Origin: Mytilus galloprovincialis
Taxonomy: Eukaryota; Mollusca; Bivalvia; Mytilida; Mytilidae
NCBI RefSeq assembly: GCF_965363235.1
Contig: NC_134846.1
Span: 74,250,724 to 74,314,723, forward strand
Length of the DNA stretch: 64,000 bases
Direction: 5' to 3'
Below, one piece after another: positions 24,701 through 36,000 of the stretch; the first letter of the stretch is position 1; every line of letters starts with the position of its first letter. The position numbers and the translations under genes are program-made. The notes beneath the pieces are model-generated. The model saw only the letters and a program-made list of their open reading frames with translations. It was not told the origin of the DNA and did no database searches.

Positions 24701-27700
24701 GCCAATATAAAATGTTGCTGATGAAGCTTTTTTTCCTTATCTTATCTATAATGTTTTCAGATAAGGTATGTTGGACATTTGCCAGACATGACTATGATGT
24801 CATTTTCTATTTTTATTTGCCAATAAATTTATGTAAATAACTTCATTGGAAATTTGTCAATATAGAATGTTGCTGATGAAGTTTTTTTTATTGTTTTATA
24901 CAATAAACAATGTATATTCACTATTACTACCAACCAATCTTTACCATTCAGTGATAACAAGCACTTTACTTTACATTTTAATATTTTATGATGTATTTAA
25001 AAGAGTAGTTATTGTTGCAAACTCCATTAGAAATTTGAATTGATATCAGTTTTGGAAAAAGGGAAACGGGGATGTGAAAAAAAAATGGGGGGGGGGGTTA
25101 AATTTTTCTCATTTCAGATTTCATAAATAAAAAGAAAATTTCTTCAAACATTTTTTTGAGAGGATTAATATTCAACAGCATAGTGAATTGCTCAAAGGCA
25201 AAAAAAAAATTAAGTTCATTAAACCACACTCATTCTGTGTCAGAAACCTATGCTGTGTCAACTATTTAATTTTAGATTTAAATAAGTTTGAAGAAGAAAT
25301 CTTTAATTGATTTGTAAAATCTTGACATTTGTTTTTATAAAAAACCCATATAATGTCAAAAATTTAATCACAATCCAAATTCAGAGCTGTATCACGCTTG
25401 AATGTTTTGTCCATATACTTGCCCCAACTGTTCAGGGTTCGACCTCTGCGGTCGTATAAAGCTGCGCCCTGCGGAGCACCTGGTTGATATGAGTTAGAAA
25501 TTTAGAAAAAATAAATTATTGGAGATTAATTTGATATATTGAATCTATGACTAATTATTTCATCTATATAGTTCAGTGAGAAAATGAATAAAAATGATAA
25601 TATTCACCTGGAAAGTTTTTTATTATTTGATTTAGTAATTAAAGAATATATTCATAGATGAAGAGAAAATGGCACATTATGCTCAAGAAGAAAAACACAT
25701 AAGAGAAGAAAATTTACGTCTACAAAGAAAACTACAGTTGGAGATGGAAAGAAGAGAAAACCTTTGTCGTCACCTGTCTGAAAGTGAATCTAGTCTTGAA
25801 ATGGACGATGAAAGGTATTGATTTTAAATGTCATCTTATTGCCTAAAAACAAGAAATAGTCATCATTTTGCTATGTATAAATCTGTCTCCCTTTCAACAA
25901 TTGTAAAAATTATGTTTTAGTAGTATTTCTTCTTCTTCTGGCCTCATACAACCTGAGACACTAAATTCACCAGGTTTGTCCCAATGGTATTATTAGCACA
26001 GGACATCACCAGGCGCTGTTAATTATGTGTATTGGCATATACAATATTTTTATGCTTTTACATTTGTGCCTGCTGATACACATAACTTATATGGCTTCTA
26101 CTAACGAAAGCTCCATTTGGAGTTAATGTGTTTAGAGACCTCTTATGTCAGTAAACCTTTCCTATAAAGTCTGGACTTTTGTACTAATTTGATTTATAAT
26201 ATACTTTTTTTTAAATTATTAATAGCATATCTCTGTGTCAACAGATTATAACATGAATGACAAGTAACTTATCTTACAAATGCCAGTTATATCAATATTG
26301 TCAATATTTAGGATAACTATACAGAATTACTGCTATTCTTGAGGAAAAGGATTTCTCTAAGTTTTATTGTATAAATCCTTACTGCAGACATAAATATGTG
26401 TTGACATTTGTTTACAGGCATTTTAATGAAATGACAAAGCAGCAAGATTTGAGTCATGGTGTTAGACCTAGAACAGTATCAAGTCCTATCCCGTATGGTT
26501 CTCCTAATACATCCAGACCTATATCTCCAGGTTAGTAAATGTATATGGTGCTAGCTGTAGTCATTGTTTGCATGCCCTATAATATTCCCAGTTGTATTCA
26601 AACTTCAAAACTCAATTCATAAACAATGTGAAAACAATAAAAAATCTGTATCTGGTTATAAACCACATACCTAGCAGACTTTGTTAAACAGGTATTACAT
26701 TCAAGATGTTTTGAGGTTTGAATTTACACAGATACTGACATTTGTTCTACAGGCCCACTATTAACAATGCAGATTTTTCACACTTGATATAAAAATAAAT
26801 TGAATCTCAAAATAGACACCATTGATATTTAGTAGTTTTGGGGGTAAAACAAGGGGTATTATTTAAATATTCCGGTATGTCGTCTAGTTTATCAACCTGT
26901 CTACCTTATACTTGGGATTGGAGCAGATATGTTTACAGTATTGATTTAAAAGATCCTAGTCATTTGCATATGCATCCAAAAATAAGATTTCTTTACATTC
27001 ACTTATTTTGCTGTGTCAGAAAAAAAAATAGTTCAGTTCATTTCAAAATAAGATTTAGGGTGGCATAATTGATTGCGCTTATCTGAGTAAAAATGGATAA
27101 ACATAACTATACGTAGAATAATTTCCTAATTACCAAATTTGAAATTTTGAAGTGAATATGCAGGACCAAATAAAACTTTCTTTAATTTCCACACTTTCTA
27201 AAATGCCTGTGTACTTTTATTAAGTATTAAGAGTAAGTATGGATATAATTATAGGAGTGAATTATCCAGCGTTTAGTCCTCCAAGTCCCATGAGGAGGAG
27301 TACTGGTAGTACCAGCAGTACTAGTAGTGGAACATTTCACCCTCCCCACCATTACCCGGGAACGTCACCTCCTGTACATTCACCCATGCAGGTAATTATA
27401 CCCAACACACATTTTATTTCCCATTCCAGGATGTAAATAGGCATACATATTTACACTTAAACCTCTGAACATTCACCCATGCAGGTAATTATACCCCACA
27501 CACATTTTATTTCCCTTTTAAGAATGTGAATAGGCATATAGATTTACACTTTAACCTCTGTACATCCATTGAGATTTAGTGAAGTTCTTTCTTTCAATCA
27601 GAGTTATGTGTCTTAATATAAAAAAGATGTGCTATGATTGCCAATGCGACAACTTTCCACAAGAGACCAAATGTCACAGAAATTAACAATTATATGTCAC

Positions 27701-30199
27701 CTTACAGCCTTCAACAATGAACAAATCCCATAACCCATCAACAGCTAAATATTAAAAGGCTCTGAAATGACAAATGTAAAACAATTTAAACGAGAAAATT
27801 ATTGGCCTAATTTATGTACCAAAAACATGAACAAAAAACTAATATGTAACTCAGCAACAAATGACAACCACTGAATTACATGCTCCAGACTTGGTACAGG
27901 CACATGAATACAGAATGTGGCAGGTTAAACATTTTAGCAGGATCCCAACCCTCCCCTAACCTGAGACAGTGGTGTAAGTCTTTCACAGAAACTTTTAACT
28001 ACTCGTGTTTGACATAATAGATAGAGAACATTTGAGTCCCTTTGCCTAACATTTCGGGTTTTTGTGACTGTTTAAAAACCCTACCTTACAAAATGGCAGT
28101 GCATAGTAATTGTTGTGTCAGTTTTTTCATTTGTTCTTTGTCTCATTGTCTTCAGTATGGATGTTTCTATGTGTGTCTACCTGTTTGTACTTTGTATCCA
28201 CAAATATTATTAAACTACAGACTGAATTTCAATGAAACTTTACCTTGTATTTAACATAATCTGCACACCCTTTTTCATGGCATGAATGAAGGAAAAAGTT
28301 GTCACTTGTTGAAAAATTCTATTGCACTCATGTTGTCTGTTATCAGTTGCAGTATTTTCATAGAAAAACCTGCTATCTATTATCTAGTAGAAGTTTTGAA
28401 TATTCGTAAATGATTCTAGAACACTTTAGGTGTGTTAAAAGAGGATAAAGTCACAAAAAATCATCTGGAAAAAATGTGTTGGTCATTCTCTGGAAATAGG
28501 AAAAGAACAAATTATTCAAAGTTTATTGACATGGTTAAATTTTCATACACTGGAAATAGGAAAAGAATAAATTATTCAAAGTTTATTGACATGGTTAAAT
28601 TTTCATACACTGGAAATAGGAAAAGAACAAATTATTCAAAGTTTTTTGACATGGTTAAATTTCCATGTCTATCTGGAATAATGTTTAAGCTTATATTATA
28701 ATGTCAGTACAAACCATAGTGCTTAGTCAGACATATGGAATTTACTTTTGGCATTCTTTGAAGAATGTGTTGTGACCTTAAAATATCTTAAACTTGTATT
28801 GTTTTGTTCCTGTCTTATTAAGATTTCCCCCACATCTGCTTTTTATTGCCTCCTGTCTGTAAGGCTACATAGGGTATATTAATTCTTTCAGTCCTACCAT
28901 CTGAAACTCATCTATGCTCAGAGACATTTTGTCATATAGTTTTCATACTTAGTAGGATAATCTTCCGTAATTTGATTTGATTTTAAACATATTTTATTCA
29001 TTAAGATATGAAAAGGATTGAGCAACAGGCACAGCCTATAAAAGCTCTCTCCATAATACATGTACAAGGTATAATTCAATTATAACAACTGTATTTAAAA
29101 TAATGCAATATAGCAAATATATGTTTACAGTGTTACTTACTAAATTCAAAGTATATTTAAGTATATAGGCAGTTACTCATCATTTTTTCAAGAACCTTGA
29201 AACATGCAACTATCCTTTATAAGTCATTAGAAATATATATATATATATGGCTTGAAAGAGACACTAAGCTTGCTTAGTGGATTAAATAAATTAATGTTGA
29301 AGTGGAGGAGAAAAAAATAAAAAATAAAACTAAATGAAACAATCTTCTGTAATATTCACTTTACCATGCTACATTGTATAATCTCCTAATAAAATAGAGA
29401 ATGGTAACTAGGAATTTCAAAGAGAGTATAAACCAGCCATAGAGCAGAAAAAAGTGGGCTTCAGTTGTCCTCTAAGCAAAAATGTGTACTAGTTCAGTAA
29501 AAAATGGGTGCCACACAAAACCCCAAAACATATAAATGAACTAAATTAAAAAAAAACAAACATACAGGACAAACAAAGGCCTTAAGCTTTCCTGACTGGA
29601 CAGACACAAAAATGTGGTGGGTTAAACATTTTTATGCCCGCCATAGCGGAGGAGGCATTAAGTTTTACTGTTGTCTGTATGTACATCCGTCAGTGCGTAC
29701 CAAAGTTGGTTTCCATTCTCCTACTTTAGTTTGCCTCAACAAAATGTTATGAAACAAATTTGGGTAGTGTTACTCGTACCGTTCTTTAGTTATGTCCTCT
29801 ACAACTTTATATGATATGCAAGCGGGGGCGTCATCTGTGTCCCCCTTTGATTTAAAGACCTTAACTCTCCCTATATCTCCTTAGTCTTTTCTTGAAAATG
29901 ACAGTATTGATTCAGGATAATACATGAAATATGCTAAATAACAGATGCATTGCGTTTGATTAACTTTAAATGACAGTAGAAGACTGCATAGCAACAATGT
30001 CAATAATTGTCATTTTACGTTTTAACTAAATTTTGTCACTAGATACCATAATGGTATATTGTAAATCTTATGACATGTCGGTTGATACTGAGGTTAAAAT
30101 AGAAATGATCAATTTGTTTATTTTTTTCAGAAACCAAGACCTAGTAATGAAAAATTTGCTAGACCAAGCAGTTTTCCAGAAAGAAATGATAAAACCTGA
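15575..30199 (+). CDS. CCDC6: Coiled-coil domain-containing protein 6 (gene span, nine exons, complete)
   Basis: Nine exons join without frame conflict into 412 residues plus stop; human CCDC6 has 474. Residues about 28-255 are heptad-rich coiled coil with long blocks matching vertebrate CCDC6, including [31 protein letters not shown] and [21 protein letters not shown] second helical block (about 255-300) ends in [14 protein letters not shown]. The rest is Pro/Ser/Thr-rich and probably disordered ([22 protein letters not shown]), shorter than in vertebrates. In vertebrates CCDC6 is a phosphoprotein scaffold linked to DNA-damage and checkpoint control; the same role here is inferred by orthology. 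The start is the ATG at 15575 in CAAAAATGGCGG, and the opening MADSASE matches the vertebrate protein. The introns carry many repeats. AATAAA at 30587 is a candidate polyadenylation signal, though longer 3' UTRs are possible. Confidence 0.95.
15975..16083 (+). repeat. 15-bp tandem array, GTCACAGGAAAAAAA (left arm)
   Basis: About seven copies of GTCACAGGAAAAAAA-like units lie in CCDC6 intron 1. The same unit in opposite orientation is at 16919-17035. The Lys-rich open frame across it (15946-16191) is a by-product. Confidence 0.85.
16919..17035 (-). repeat. 15-bp tandem array in inverted orientation (right arm)
   Basis: About seven TTTTTTTCCTGTGAC-like units are the inverse complement of the array at 15975-16083, about 840 bp away. 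The inner flanks also match in inverse (GTCACAATAT on both sides), so the pair may be the terminal arms of one foldback-like element. Confidence 0.85.
17823..17972 (+). CDS. CCDC6: CCDC6 exon 2
   Basis: 150 bp in phase 0, residues 75-124, beginning [10 protein letters not shown] and ending SRKLTQ. The acceptor is ATATTGTAG and the donor is CAG|GTAAAG. Very highly conserved coiled coil. Confidence 0.95.
18977..19105 (+). CDS. CCDC6: CCDC6 exon 3
   Basis: 129 bp in phase 0, residues 125-167, [20 protein letters not shown] onward to TLEQ. The acceptor is GATTTACAG and the donor is CAG|GTACAT. Coiled coil. Confidence 0.95.
19455..19510 (-). repeat. Short fragment of an abundant interspersed repeat (family F)
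   Basis: TGTCTCATTGTCAATCATAC is the inverse complement of the start of the longer copy at 27616-27978 (GATGTGCTATGATTGCCAAT). It lies in CCDC6 intron 3. Confidence 0.6.
19845..20637 (+). mobile_element. Family D element with 169-bp tandem core
   Basis: Short inverted ends GGGCCCCGC (19845-19853) and GCGGGGCCC (20629-20637) bound a GTCC tetranucleotide tract and about four units of 169 bp. Each unit contains GAGAACC(A/G)TTAT and CCTAGGTCAAAGGTCAAGG (unit starts near 19942, 20112, 20281 and 20450). The architecture resembles the bivalve 'pearl' elements described from oysters; that assignment is an inference. It lies in CCDC6 intron 3. Confidence 0.75.
20700..20835 (+). repeat. Interspersed repeat fragment
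   Basis: GAATGTGCCAAAGAGACAAC and CCATAGAGCAGACAACAGC resemble part of the copy at 29389-29630 (AGCCATAGAGCAGAAAA). No coding capacity was seen. It lies in CCDC6 intron 3. Confidence 0.5.
21556..21659 (+). CDS. CCDC6: CCDC6 exon 4
   Basis: 104 bp, residues 168-201 and part of 202; [20 protein letters not shown], then [15 protein letters not shown]. The acceptor is GTATTTAG and the donor is AAAG|GTATGT. Two bases of the last codon are carried to exon 5. Coiled coil. Confidence 0.95.
22219..22376 (+). CDS. CCDC6: CCDC6 exon 5
   Basis: 158 bp, residues 202-254 and part of 255. [18 protein letters not shown] includes the conserved Pro/Ser break between helices, then [20 protein letters not shown]. 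The donor is GAAC|GTAAGT. The frame continues into the intron to a TAA at 22415, so intron retention would truncate the protein. Confidence 0.95.
22675..22963. mobile_element. Foldback MITE, about 290 bp
   Basis: Nearly the whole element is an inverted repeat. The left arm starts TTACAGCTCTTCTATAAAAG and the right arm ends with its complement (CTTTTATAGAAGAGCTGTAA). Internal pairs include TTTGATCAACTTGCTTGCTA and TAGCAAGCAAGTTGATCAAA. The arms diverge slightly. No coding capacity was seen. It lies in CCDC6 intron 5. Confidence 0.85.
22990..23232 (-). repeat. Family A terminal fragment
   Basis: It starts with a degraded hairpin end (GGGATCGTATAATGGTATGA) and continues with AAAACCACAAAAGGAAGGCT-type units of family A. 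It abuts the full copy at 23233, so one copy sits next to or inside an older one. Confidence 0.6.
23233..25495 (-). mobile_element. Family A element, near full length
   Basis: It begins TTTTTATACGACCGCAAAAA and ends CTCTGCGGTCGTATAAAGC then GCGGAGCACCTGGTT, which is the inverse of the layout at 12019-14265. It contains five units of about 170 bp (AGTTTTGGTCCCAACAGTTT), four of about 120 bp, a TTGCACAATATTGTGCAA-type palindromic array (about 24460-24560) and a G-run near 25087. It fills most of CCDC6 intron 5. Confidence 0.88.
25658..25814 (+). CDS. CCDC6: CCDC6 exon 6
   Basis: 157 bp, residues 255-306 and part of 307; [20 protein letters not shown] and onward to [14 protein letters not shown]. 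The acceptor is TATTCATAG and the donor is GAAAG|GTATTG. End of the helical region. Confidence 0.95.
26418..26530 (+). CDS. CCDC6: CCDC6 exon 7
   Basis: 113 bp, residues 307-344 and part of 345; [14 protein letters not shown], then [19 protein letters not shown]. The acceptor is TGTTTACAG and the donor is CCAG|GTTAGT. It matches the conserved Pro/Ser motif of vertebrate CCDC6. Confidence 0.93.
27255..27391 (+). CDS. CCDC6: CCDC6 exon 8
   Basis: 137 bp, residues 345-390; [15 protein letters not shown], a Ser/Thr/Gly stretch, then [19 protein letters not shown]. The acceptor is AATTATAG and the donor is CAG|GTAATT. The 3' end of the exon and the start of the intron are duplicated downstream (see the 93-bp duplication). 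Confidence 0.9.
27374..27560 (+). repeat. 93-bp tandem duplication spanning the CCDC6 exon 8 donor
   Basis: ACATTCACCCATGCAGGTAA occurs at 27376 and again at 27469. The first copy includes the true end of exon 8 and its donor; the second sits wholly in the intron. The copies differ at roughly ten positions. Confidence 0.9.
27616..27978 (+). repeat. Interspersed repeat, family F, long copy
   Basis: It includes GATTGCCAATGCGACAAC, GACAAATGTAAAACAATTTA and GGATCCCAACCCTCCCCTAA. I recognise this as a very common mussel repeat, from memory. No intact coding frame. It lies in CCDC6 intron 8. Confidence 0.65.
28491..28666 (+). repeat. 60-bp tandem repeat, three copies
   Basis: Units start TGGAAATAGGAAAAGAA at 28491, 28551 and 28611 and are almost identical. 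Because 60 is a multiple of three, a frame stays open (28432-28701) with repeated [16 protein letters not shown]. It lies in CCDC6 intron 8, with no splice context of its own. Confidence 0.9.
29389..29860 (+). repeat. Two adjacent interspersed repeat fragments
   Basis: 29389-29630 carries AGCCATAGAGCAGAAAA and GGCCTTAAGCTTTCC segments. 29634-29658 begins a second repeat with a short hairpin (ATGCCCGCC / GGAGGCAT) and then CATTAAGTTTTACTGTTGTC. No coding frame. It lies in CCDC6 intron 8. Confidence 0.5.
30131..30199 (+). CDS. CCDC6: CCDC6 exon 9 (terminal)
   Basis: It encodes residues 391-412, [20 protein letters not shown] then KT and TGA at 30197-30199. The acceptor is TTTTTTTCAG. The basic/Ser/Pro tail parallels the KFKRP region of vertebrate CCDC6, but the long polyproline tail found in vertebrates is absent. 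Confidence 0.88.
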   Translation, partial: KPRPSNEKFARPSSFPERNDKT

Positions 30200-30586
30200 A
30201 AGAAGAATTCCATTTCTTGTTTGGTGCTAAAAGTGATTTGTGTTTCACGCTTATCCAAGGCCAAGATTTCCAGAGCCGACAGGGGAAAAGACTTTGGTTT
30301 TGATTGTGCTTTGCATTATTTTTGTTATTTGCAGTCAGTTACTGTTAGAAAAGGATATTCCATCTGTTTGTTTTTACTTTATTGTTTATAATGGAGGCAT
30401 TTCTTTTTACGGAATTAGATTTTCGATATTATATTTTTTGTTTAAGAGAGGGAAACACTGGAGTGTAACAGATAATTAGATTTAGCATGCTTGATCCAAG
30501 TAAACATATTGTCATTACAGATATTATATGCTTTTGTTGATTGTTAGTTTTGAGCACTTTATGATCAATTCCTTAAGCACAAGAGG

Positions 30587-30592
30587 AATAAA
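30587..30592 (+). terminator. CCDC6: Candidate CCDC6 polyadenylation signal
   Basis: AATAAA lies 388 bp after the stop codon, before the family A insertion at 30949. Further AATAAA hexamers occur farther downstream, for example near 35190, so alternative longer 3' UTRs cannot be excluded. Confidence 0.35.
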
Positions 30593-30948
30593 CAGTTTGA
30601 TGTATCAAATGTATATTGGCGAGTTGAATACTTATTGTGAAATTCAGTATGTTTGTGCTGAACTTTGTATTTAAGTTAATATCAGTATTTGCATGTTTTG
30701 AAATTCAAAAAAATATTAAGATCAAACTTTTCTTATCCTGTAGTTACATCTAATTTTATTTAGGTGTTTAATGTTTTGCAACTAATCAATTCAAATTTTA
30801 CTTTAAGCTGTTTAATTATTTGTTAGATATTGATATCAATTTTTCTGCAGTAAAATGGCTTACTTGACTATAGTCATATCATAGTCATTGACATATCATC
30901 ATAAAATTGAAGTAGAATTGACCAGTTTCATAAAATAATTTAAACCCT

Positions 30949-33039
30949 TTTTATACGACCGCAAAAATTAAAAATTTTTTTTATACGACCGCAAAAATTA
31001 AAAATTTTTTGGTTGTATATTGGTATCACGTTGGCGTCGTCGTCTGCGTCGTCGTCGTCATCGTCGTCCGAATACTTTTAGTTTTCGCACTCTAACTTTA
31101 GTAAAAGTGCATAGAAATCTATGAAATTTTAACACAAGGTTTATGACCACAAAAGGAAGGTTGGGATTGATTTTGGGAGTTTTGGTCCCAACATTTTAGG
31201 AATTAGGGGCCAAAAAGGGCCCAAATAAGCATTTTCTTGGTTTTCGCACTATAACTTTAGTTTAAGTAAATAGAAATCTATGAAATTTTGACACAAGGTT
31301 TATGACCACAAAAGGAAGGTTGGGATTGATTTTGGGAGTTTTGGTTCCAACAGTTTAGGAATTAGGGGCCAAAAAAGGGCCCAAATAAGCATTATTCTTG
31401 GTTTTCGCACAATAACTTTAGTATAAGTAAATAGAAATCAATGAAATTTAAACACAAGGTTTATGACCACAAAAGGAAGGTTGGGATTGATTTTGGGAGT
31501 TGTGGTCCCAACAGTTTAGGAATTAGGGGCCAAAAAGGGGCCCAAATAAGCATTATTCTTGGTTTTTGCACCATAACTTAAGTATAAGTAAATAGAAATC
31601 TATAAAATTTAAACACAAGGTTTATGACCATAAAAGGAAGGTTGGGTTTGATTTTGGGAGTTTTGGTCCCAACAGTTTAGGAATAAGGGGCCCAAAGGGT
31701 CCAAAATTGAACTTTGTTTGATTTCATCAAAAATTGAATAATTGAGGTTCTTTGATATGCCGAATCTAACTGTGTATGTAGATTCTTAATTTTTTGTCCC
31801 GTTTTCAAATTGGTATACATTAAGGTCCAAAGGGTCCAAAATTAAACTTAGTTTGATTTTAACAAAAATTGAATGTTTGGGGTTCTTTGATATGCTGAAT
31901 CTAAAAATGTATTTATATTTTTGATTATTGACCCAGTTTTCAAGTTGGTCCAAATCGGGGACCAAAATTTAACTTTGTTAGATTTCATCAAAAATTGAAT
32001 AATTGGGGTTCTTTGATATGCCAAATCTAACTGTGTATGTAGATTCTTAATTTTTGGTCCCGTTTTCAAATTTGTCTACATTAAAGTTCAAAGGGTCCAA
32101 AATTAAACTAAGTTTGATTTTAACAAAAATTGAATTCTTTGGCTTTTTTGATATGCTGAATCTAAACATGTACTTAAGATTTTTGATTATGGGCCCAGTT
32201 TTCAAGTTGGTTCAAATCAGGATCCAAAATTATTATATTAAGTATTGTGCAATAGCAAGAAATTTTCAATTGCACAGTATTCAGCAATAGTAAGAAATCT
32301 TCAATTGCACAGTATTGTGCAATAGCAAGAAATTTTCAATTGCACAGTATTGCACAATAGCAAAATATCTTCAATTGCACAGTATTGTGCAATAGCAAAT
32401 ATTTTCAATTGCACAGTATTGTGCAATAGCAAGAAATATCTAATTGCACAATATTGTGCAATAGCAAGATATTTTCAATTGGAGTTATCTTTCTTTGTCC
32501 AGAATAGTAGTTGAATCAACTTAAATCATTGTTTTATACAATATAGAATGTATATTCACTTTTACTACCAACTGATAAATTAAAACAATCTTTACCATTC
32601 AGATAACAAGCACTTTATTTTACATTTTAATATTTTATGATGTATTTAAATGAGTAGTTATTGTTGCAAACTCCATTAGAAATTTGAATTGAGATCAGTT
32701 TTGGAAAAAGGGAAAGGGGGATGTGAAAAAAAATTCGGGGGGAGGGGGGTTAAATTTTTCTCATTTCAGATTTCATAAATAAAAAGAAAATTTCTTCAAA
32801 CATTTTTTTGAGAGGATTAATATTCAACAGCAAAGTGAATTGCTCAAAGGCAAAAAAAATATTTTAAGTTCATTTGACCACATTCATTCTGTGTCAGAAA
32901 CCTATGCTGTGTCAACTATTTAATCACAATCCAAATTTAGAGCTGAATCCAGCTTGAATGTTGTGTCCATACTTGCCCCAACCGTTCAGGGTTCAACCTC
33001 TGCGGTCGTATAAAGCTGTGCCCTGCGGAGCATCTGGTT
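30949..33039 (-). mobile_element. Family A element with duplicated terminus
   Basis: The terminal TTATACGACCGCAAAAATTA segment is tandemly duplicated (30951-30980 and 30981-31010). The body closely matches 23233-25495. It ends GCGGTCGTATAAAGCTGTGC then GGAGCATCTGGTTA. A larger array of palindromic TTGCACAGTATTGTGCAA-like units is at 32240-32480. The open frame at 31848-32069 on the minus strand follows repeat units and is not a gene. Confidence 0.88.
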
Positions 33040-36000
33040 ATTATAGGGTGTATAAAATGTGCTTAAAATGATCGATTGTGATTTCAAATGGAAGATTTTT
33101 ACAAAACAGTCCCAAGAAATTTTGTCAGATATAGTTGCAACTGATAGTCAGTAGATTTTGTCTATTTAGATTTTTTGGAATGTTTCAAATAGAAATTGTT
33201 TGAAGATACATGTATCTTTCAAGTGTGTTATTTTTTCATCCAAGTTAAATTTGTTTTAAAGAAGGTTGTGTTCGCTTTAATTTAAAAAGATGGTTGATGT
33301 AAACACACTACATGTACAAAAGTTTTGCTCATATATTTTAATGCTATGATATCATTCCATACTTTTAAAGACTGATCTTCTTTTTTTTTGTATTTCCTGT
33401 TTGTTATTTAATTGAAGCTTTCATTAGAACTGAATTGTATCTGAAAGTGGTGGATGATGTGAATGCATCTCAATATTTTGTTCTTTTTAAATTTTATTTG
33501 CACCCTCTTGACTAATGAATATTTTTTCAATATGCTTGTACATGTATGTCTATAATTATTGATATATAGATTGTATTCAAATCCTCTTTAGCTCAGTGTC
33601 TTGAAATTCAATTCTCTCTTAAAGAAAAAAGTAATTGATAAAACATATACAATAGAAATTACCAAAAACCATATTAAAATTAAAGTTTTCTTCAGAAAGT
33701 AAATGCTGTCAGTATTTCAGTATCTGTTGGTTGTTGGGCTGCTGTCTAATAGTACAGCTTTACATTTATAATCATAATAGAAGTGTTCAAACCTCATTTT
33801 AAACACATTTCCAAGTTTGAAAGCATGTTTTGTTGTTGTATTACTATGAAATTAGTAATAGACTTTAAGGAACAAATATATCTAATTGTGCCTTTGTGCA
33901 GTTCAGAATTCTGATGCAATAATGTTTAATATGCTTAAGCCAAGATAAAACATAAGTTTTCTGTTCTGTGATGGGTCTTTATGTCACTGATAATGCTTTT
34001 TTAAGAAGGGAATTTTAAATTTGTAAAAAATATATGGGTGATATTGGACTTTTGAAAAAAGAAATTTTTGGATAAATGTACTAATAAGTAAGTCTCAAAA
34101 AAGAAAGATAAAAAAGTATTTTTACTGTAAGGGAAATTAGGATGACATTTAAATGATTCATTTCCAATTGTTTGTACAATCAAATTTGTCTTACTCACAA
34201 AAATACTTGCAAATAATGTCATCATTTAAATGCTGTTCTTTTTTCATGATTTTACATGATTTATTAGCACTACATTTCCTGCTTTTCTTCTAACTTTTAA
34301 AATTACTATAACTACAGGCTTTGTGCAGACAAAGAATATCACGAACAAAATACTGCTTGCACATAATTCATAAGTCTAGTACATGTTTCTGCTAGTACAT
34401 TAACATGGTCAAAATGAAATCTTCTCAAGTAGTTGCATGTTTACATGGTGTACGTTTAGTGGTGTCAAAGCCTGTTTACTACAAATGTCACAAACTTACT
34501 TTACTCAGATAATGTTCATCTGAATATAACATGATGCATCTGTTTATTTATGTAGTTATGAATGGTTTGCACCCAACTGTCTAAATTTATAAGATGCCAA
34601 AAATGTTTTTTTCCTATATGAAGTGTTAAAGCAATTCCTTTATCTAAAACTGTTACTGTGTAATTTGTGTTTAATAACCAAGTTTGCTTATATTTAGTTC
34701 TTGATTGACCTTGAAGCTTATATTTTGTCCTTGAAGCTTATTTATTGTTTGAATTGTCAGATATAATGGCAGCTATATAGATAAAAGCATTTATGTTGTA
34801 TTGTGTAATGCATTAAGTAAATTGAAATTGAACATTTACTGAGATCCAGATACTGATATTAATTACAACGAAAAAGGATAGTAAATCTTATGGCCATTCT
34901 GTTCAGATAAAAGGTAAATTATTTGAGTTTATTTACACTGAAGAAACCAACTGGTTGTAAATGCAAAACTAATTGGTTCTGTGCATTCTTCTTTAAATGA
35001 AGTACTTGTTTCAAATAATTTAACTCTCTAATGGTAACGATTGCTAACAGAGCTCTATTTTAGAACTTTAAAATAAAATAACTTTCAGTGAGGTAAATCA
35101 CTATAAAGGAATGATCAGTTGGATTGATTTCAACTGTATAAAAGTCTGGACTTTGTTTTCCTTTATATATGAAAAATGGTTAAATTTGAAAATAAAGGTA
35201 TCCTTATGCTTGATGTCATTGATTTTGTAATAATTAATTTTATTTTTTCTTAAGAAATCTGTTGAATGTGTGTTGTAATTAAAAGCAGTTGCTTGTGGAT
35301 GATTGTGAAATGTTTGTTAGTCTGAATAGATATTTTCAATATAGCTTTATAGTCTTATAGATTTGCTTAGGTTTATCCCTTTTGTCTCTCGAAAATACCA
35401 CTGGAATTTGTGATCCAGTTTGTTTAAAGTTGTAATTTGTAGAAGTACATTGTTATCTATTTCTGGTAAATTATTGAAGCTATCAGTATTTAATTTAGGT
35501 CTTTTAGTTACAGAGAGTGCAAAAAATGTATTTCTTTTTTTTTTTTTTTGTTTTTAAATGTCAGGTTTATTTTATATACCGGTAAAGCTTGTAAAATATA
35601 TGCTTATTCTATCCTGTTTCTTTTAACATAAGGTAAACAACCATATTTGTTGGTCTATTAAGCTAAGTTTAAATACAGTATTGGTTTGATGAAGGACAGT
35701 TACTGACATAGAACAATTGGTTATTAATCATGATGTTAAGTCACCTTATATCAAATTATCATAAAAAAAAACACACCCAAATTCAATTTACTTTGAATGC
35801 CAAAAAAAGAGTAGATTTTGACATTACTTTATTTAATTCTGAATTCAGAAAATGTATTTTTGAATCACAAAAGTCAAGGGTGAAATCCTCTCTTAGGTTA
35901 TTGATATAATGTAAGTATGCCTTGTTTTATACGCTTCCCAGAAAAAATGGAGTTTATGTAGTCATTCATATATATATCATTTCTTTCTTTTGCACTTTTT

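Noticed and set aside
31848..32290. Repeated-peptide frames ([15 protein letters not shown] type)
   Set aside because: They follow the 120-bp units of family A on the minus strand and recur wherever those units do, with stops in other copies.
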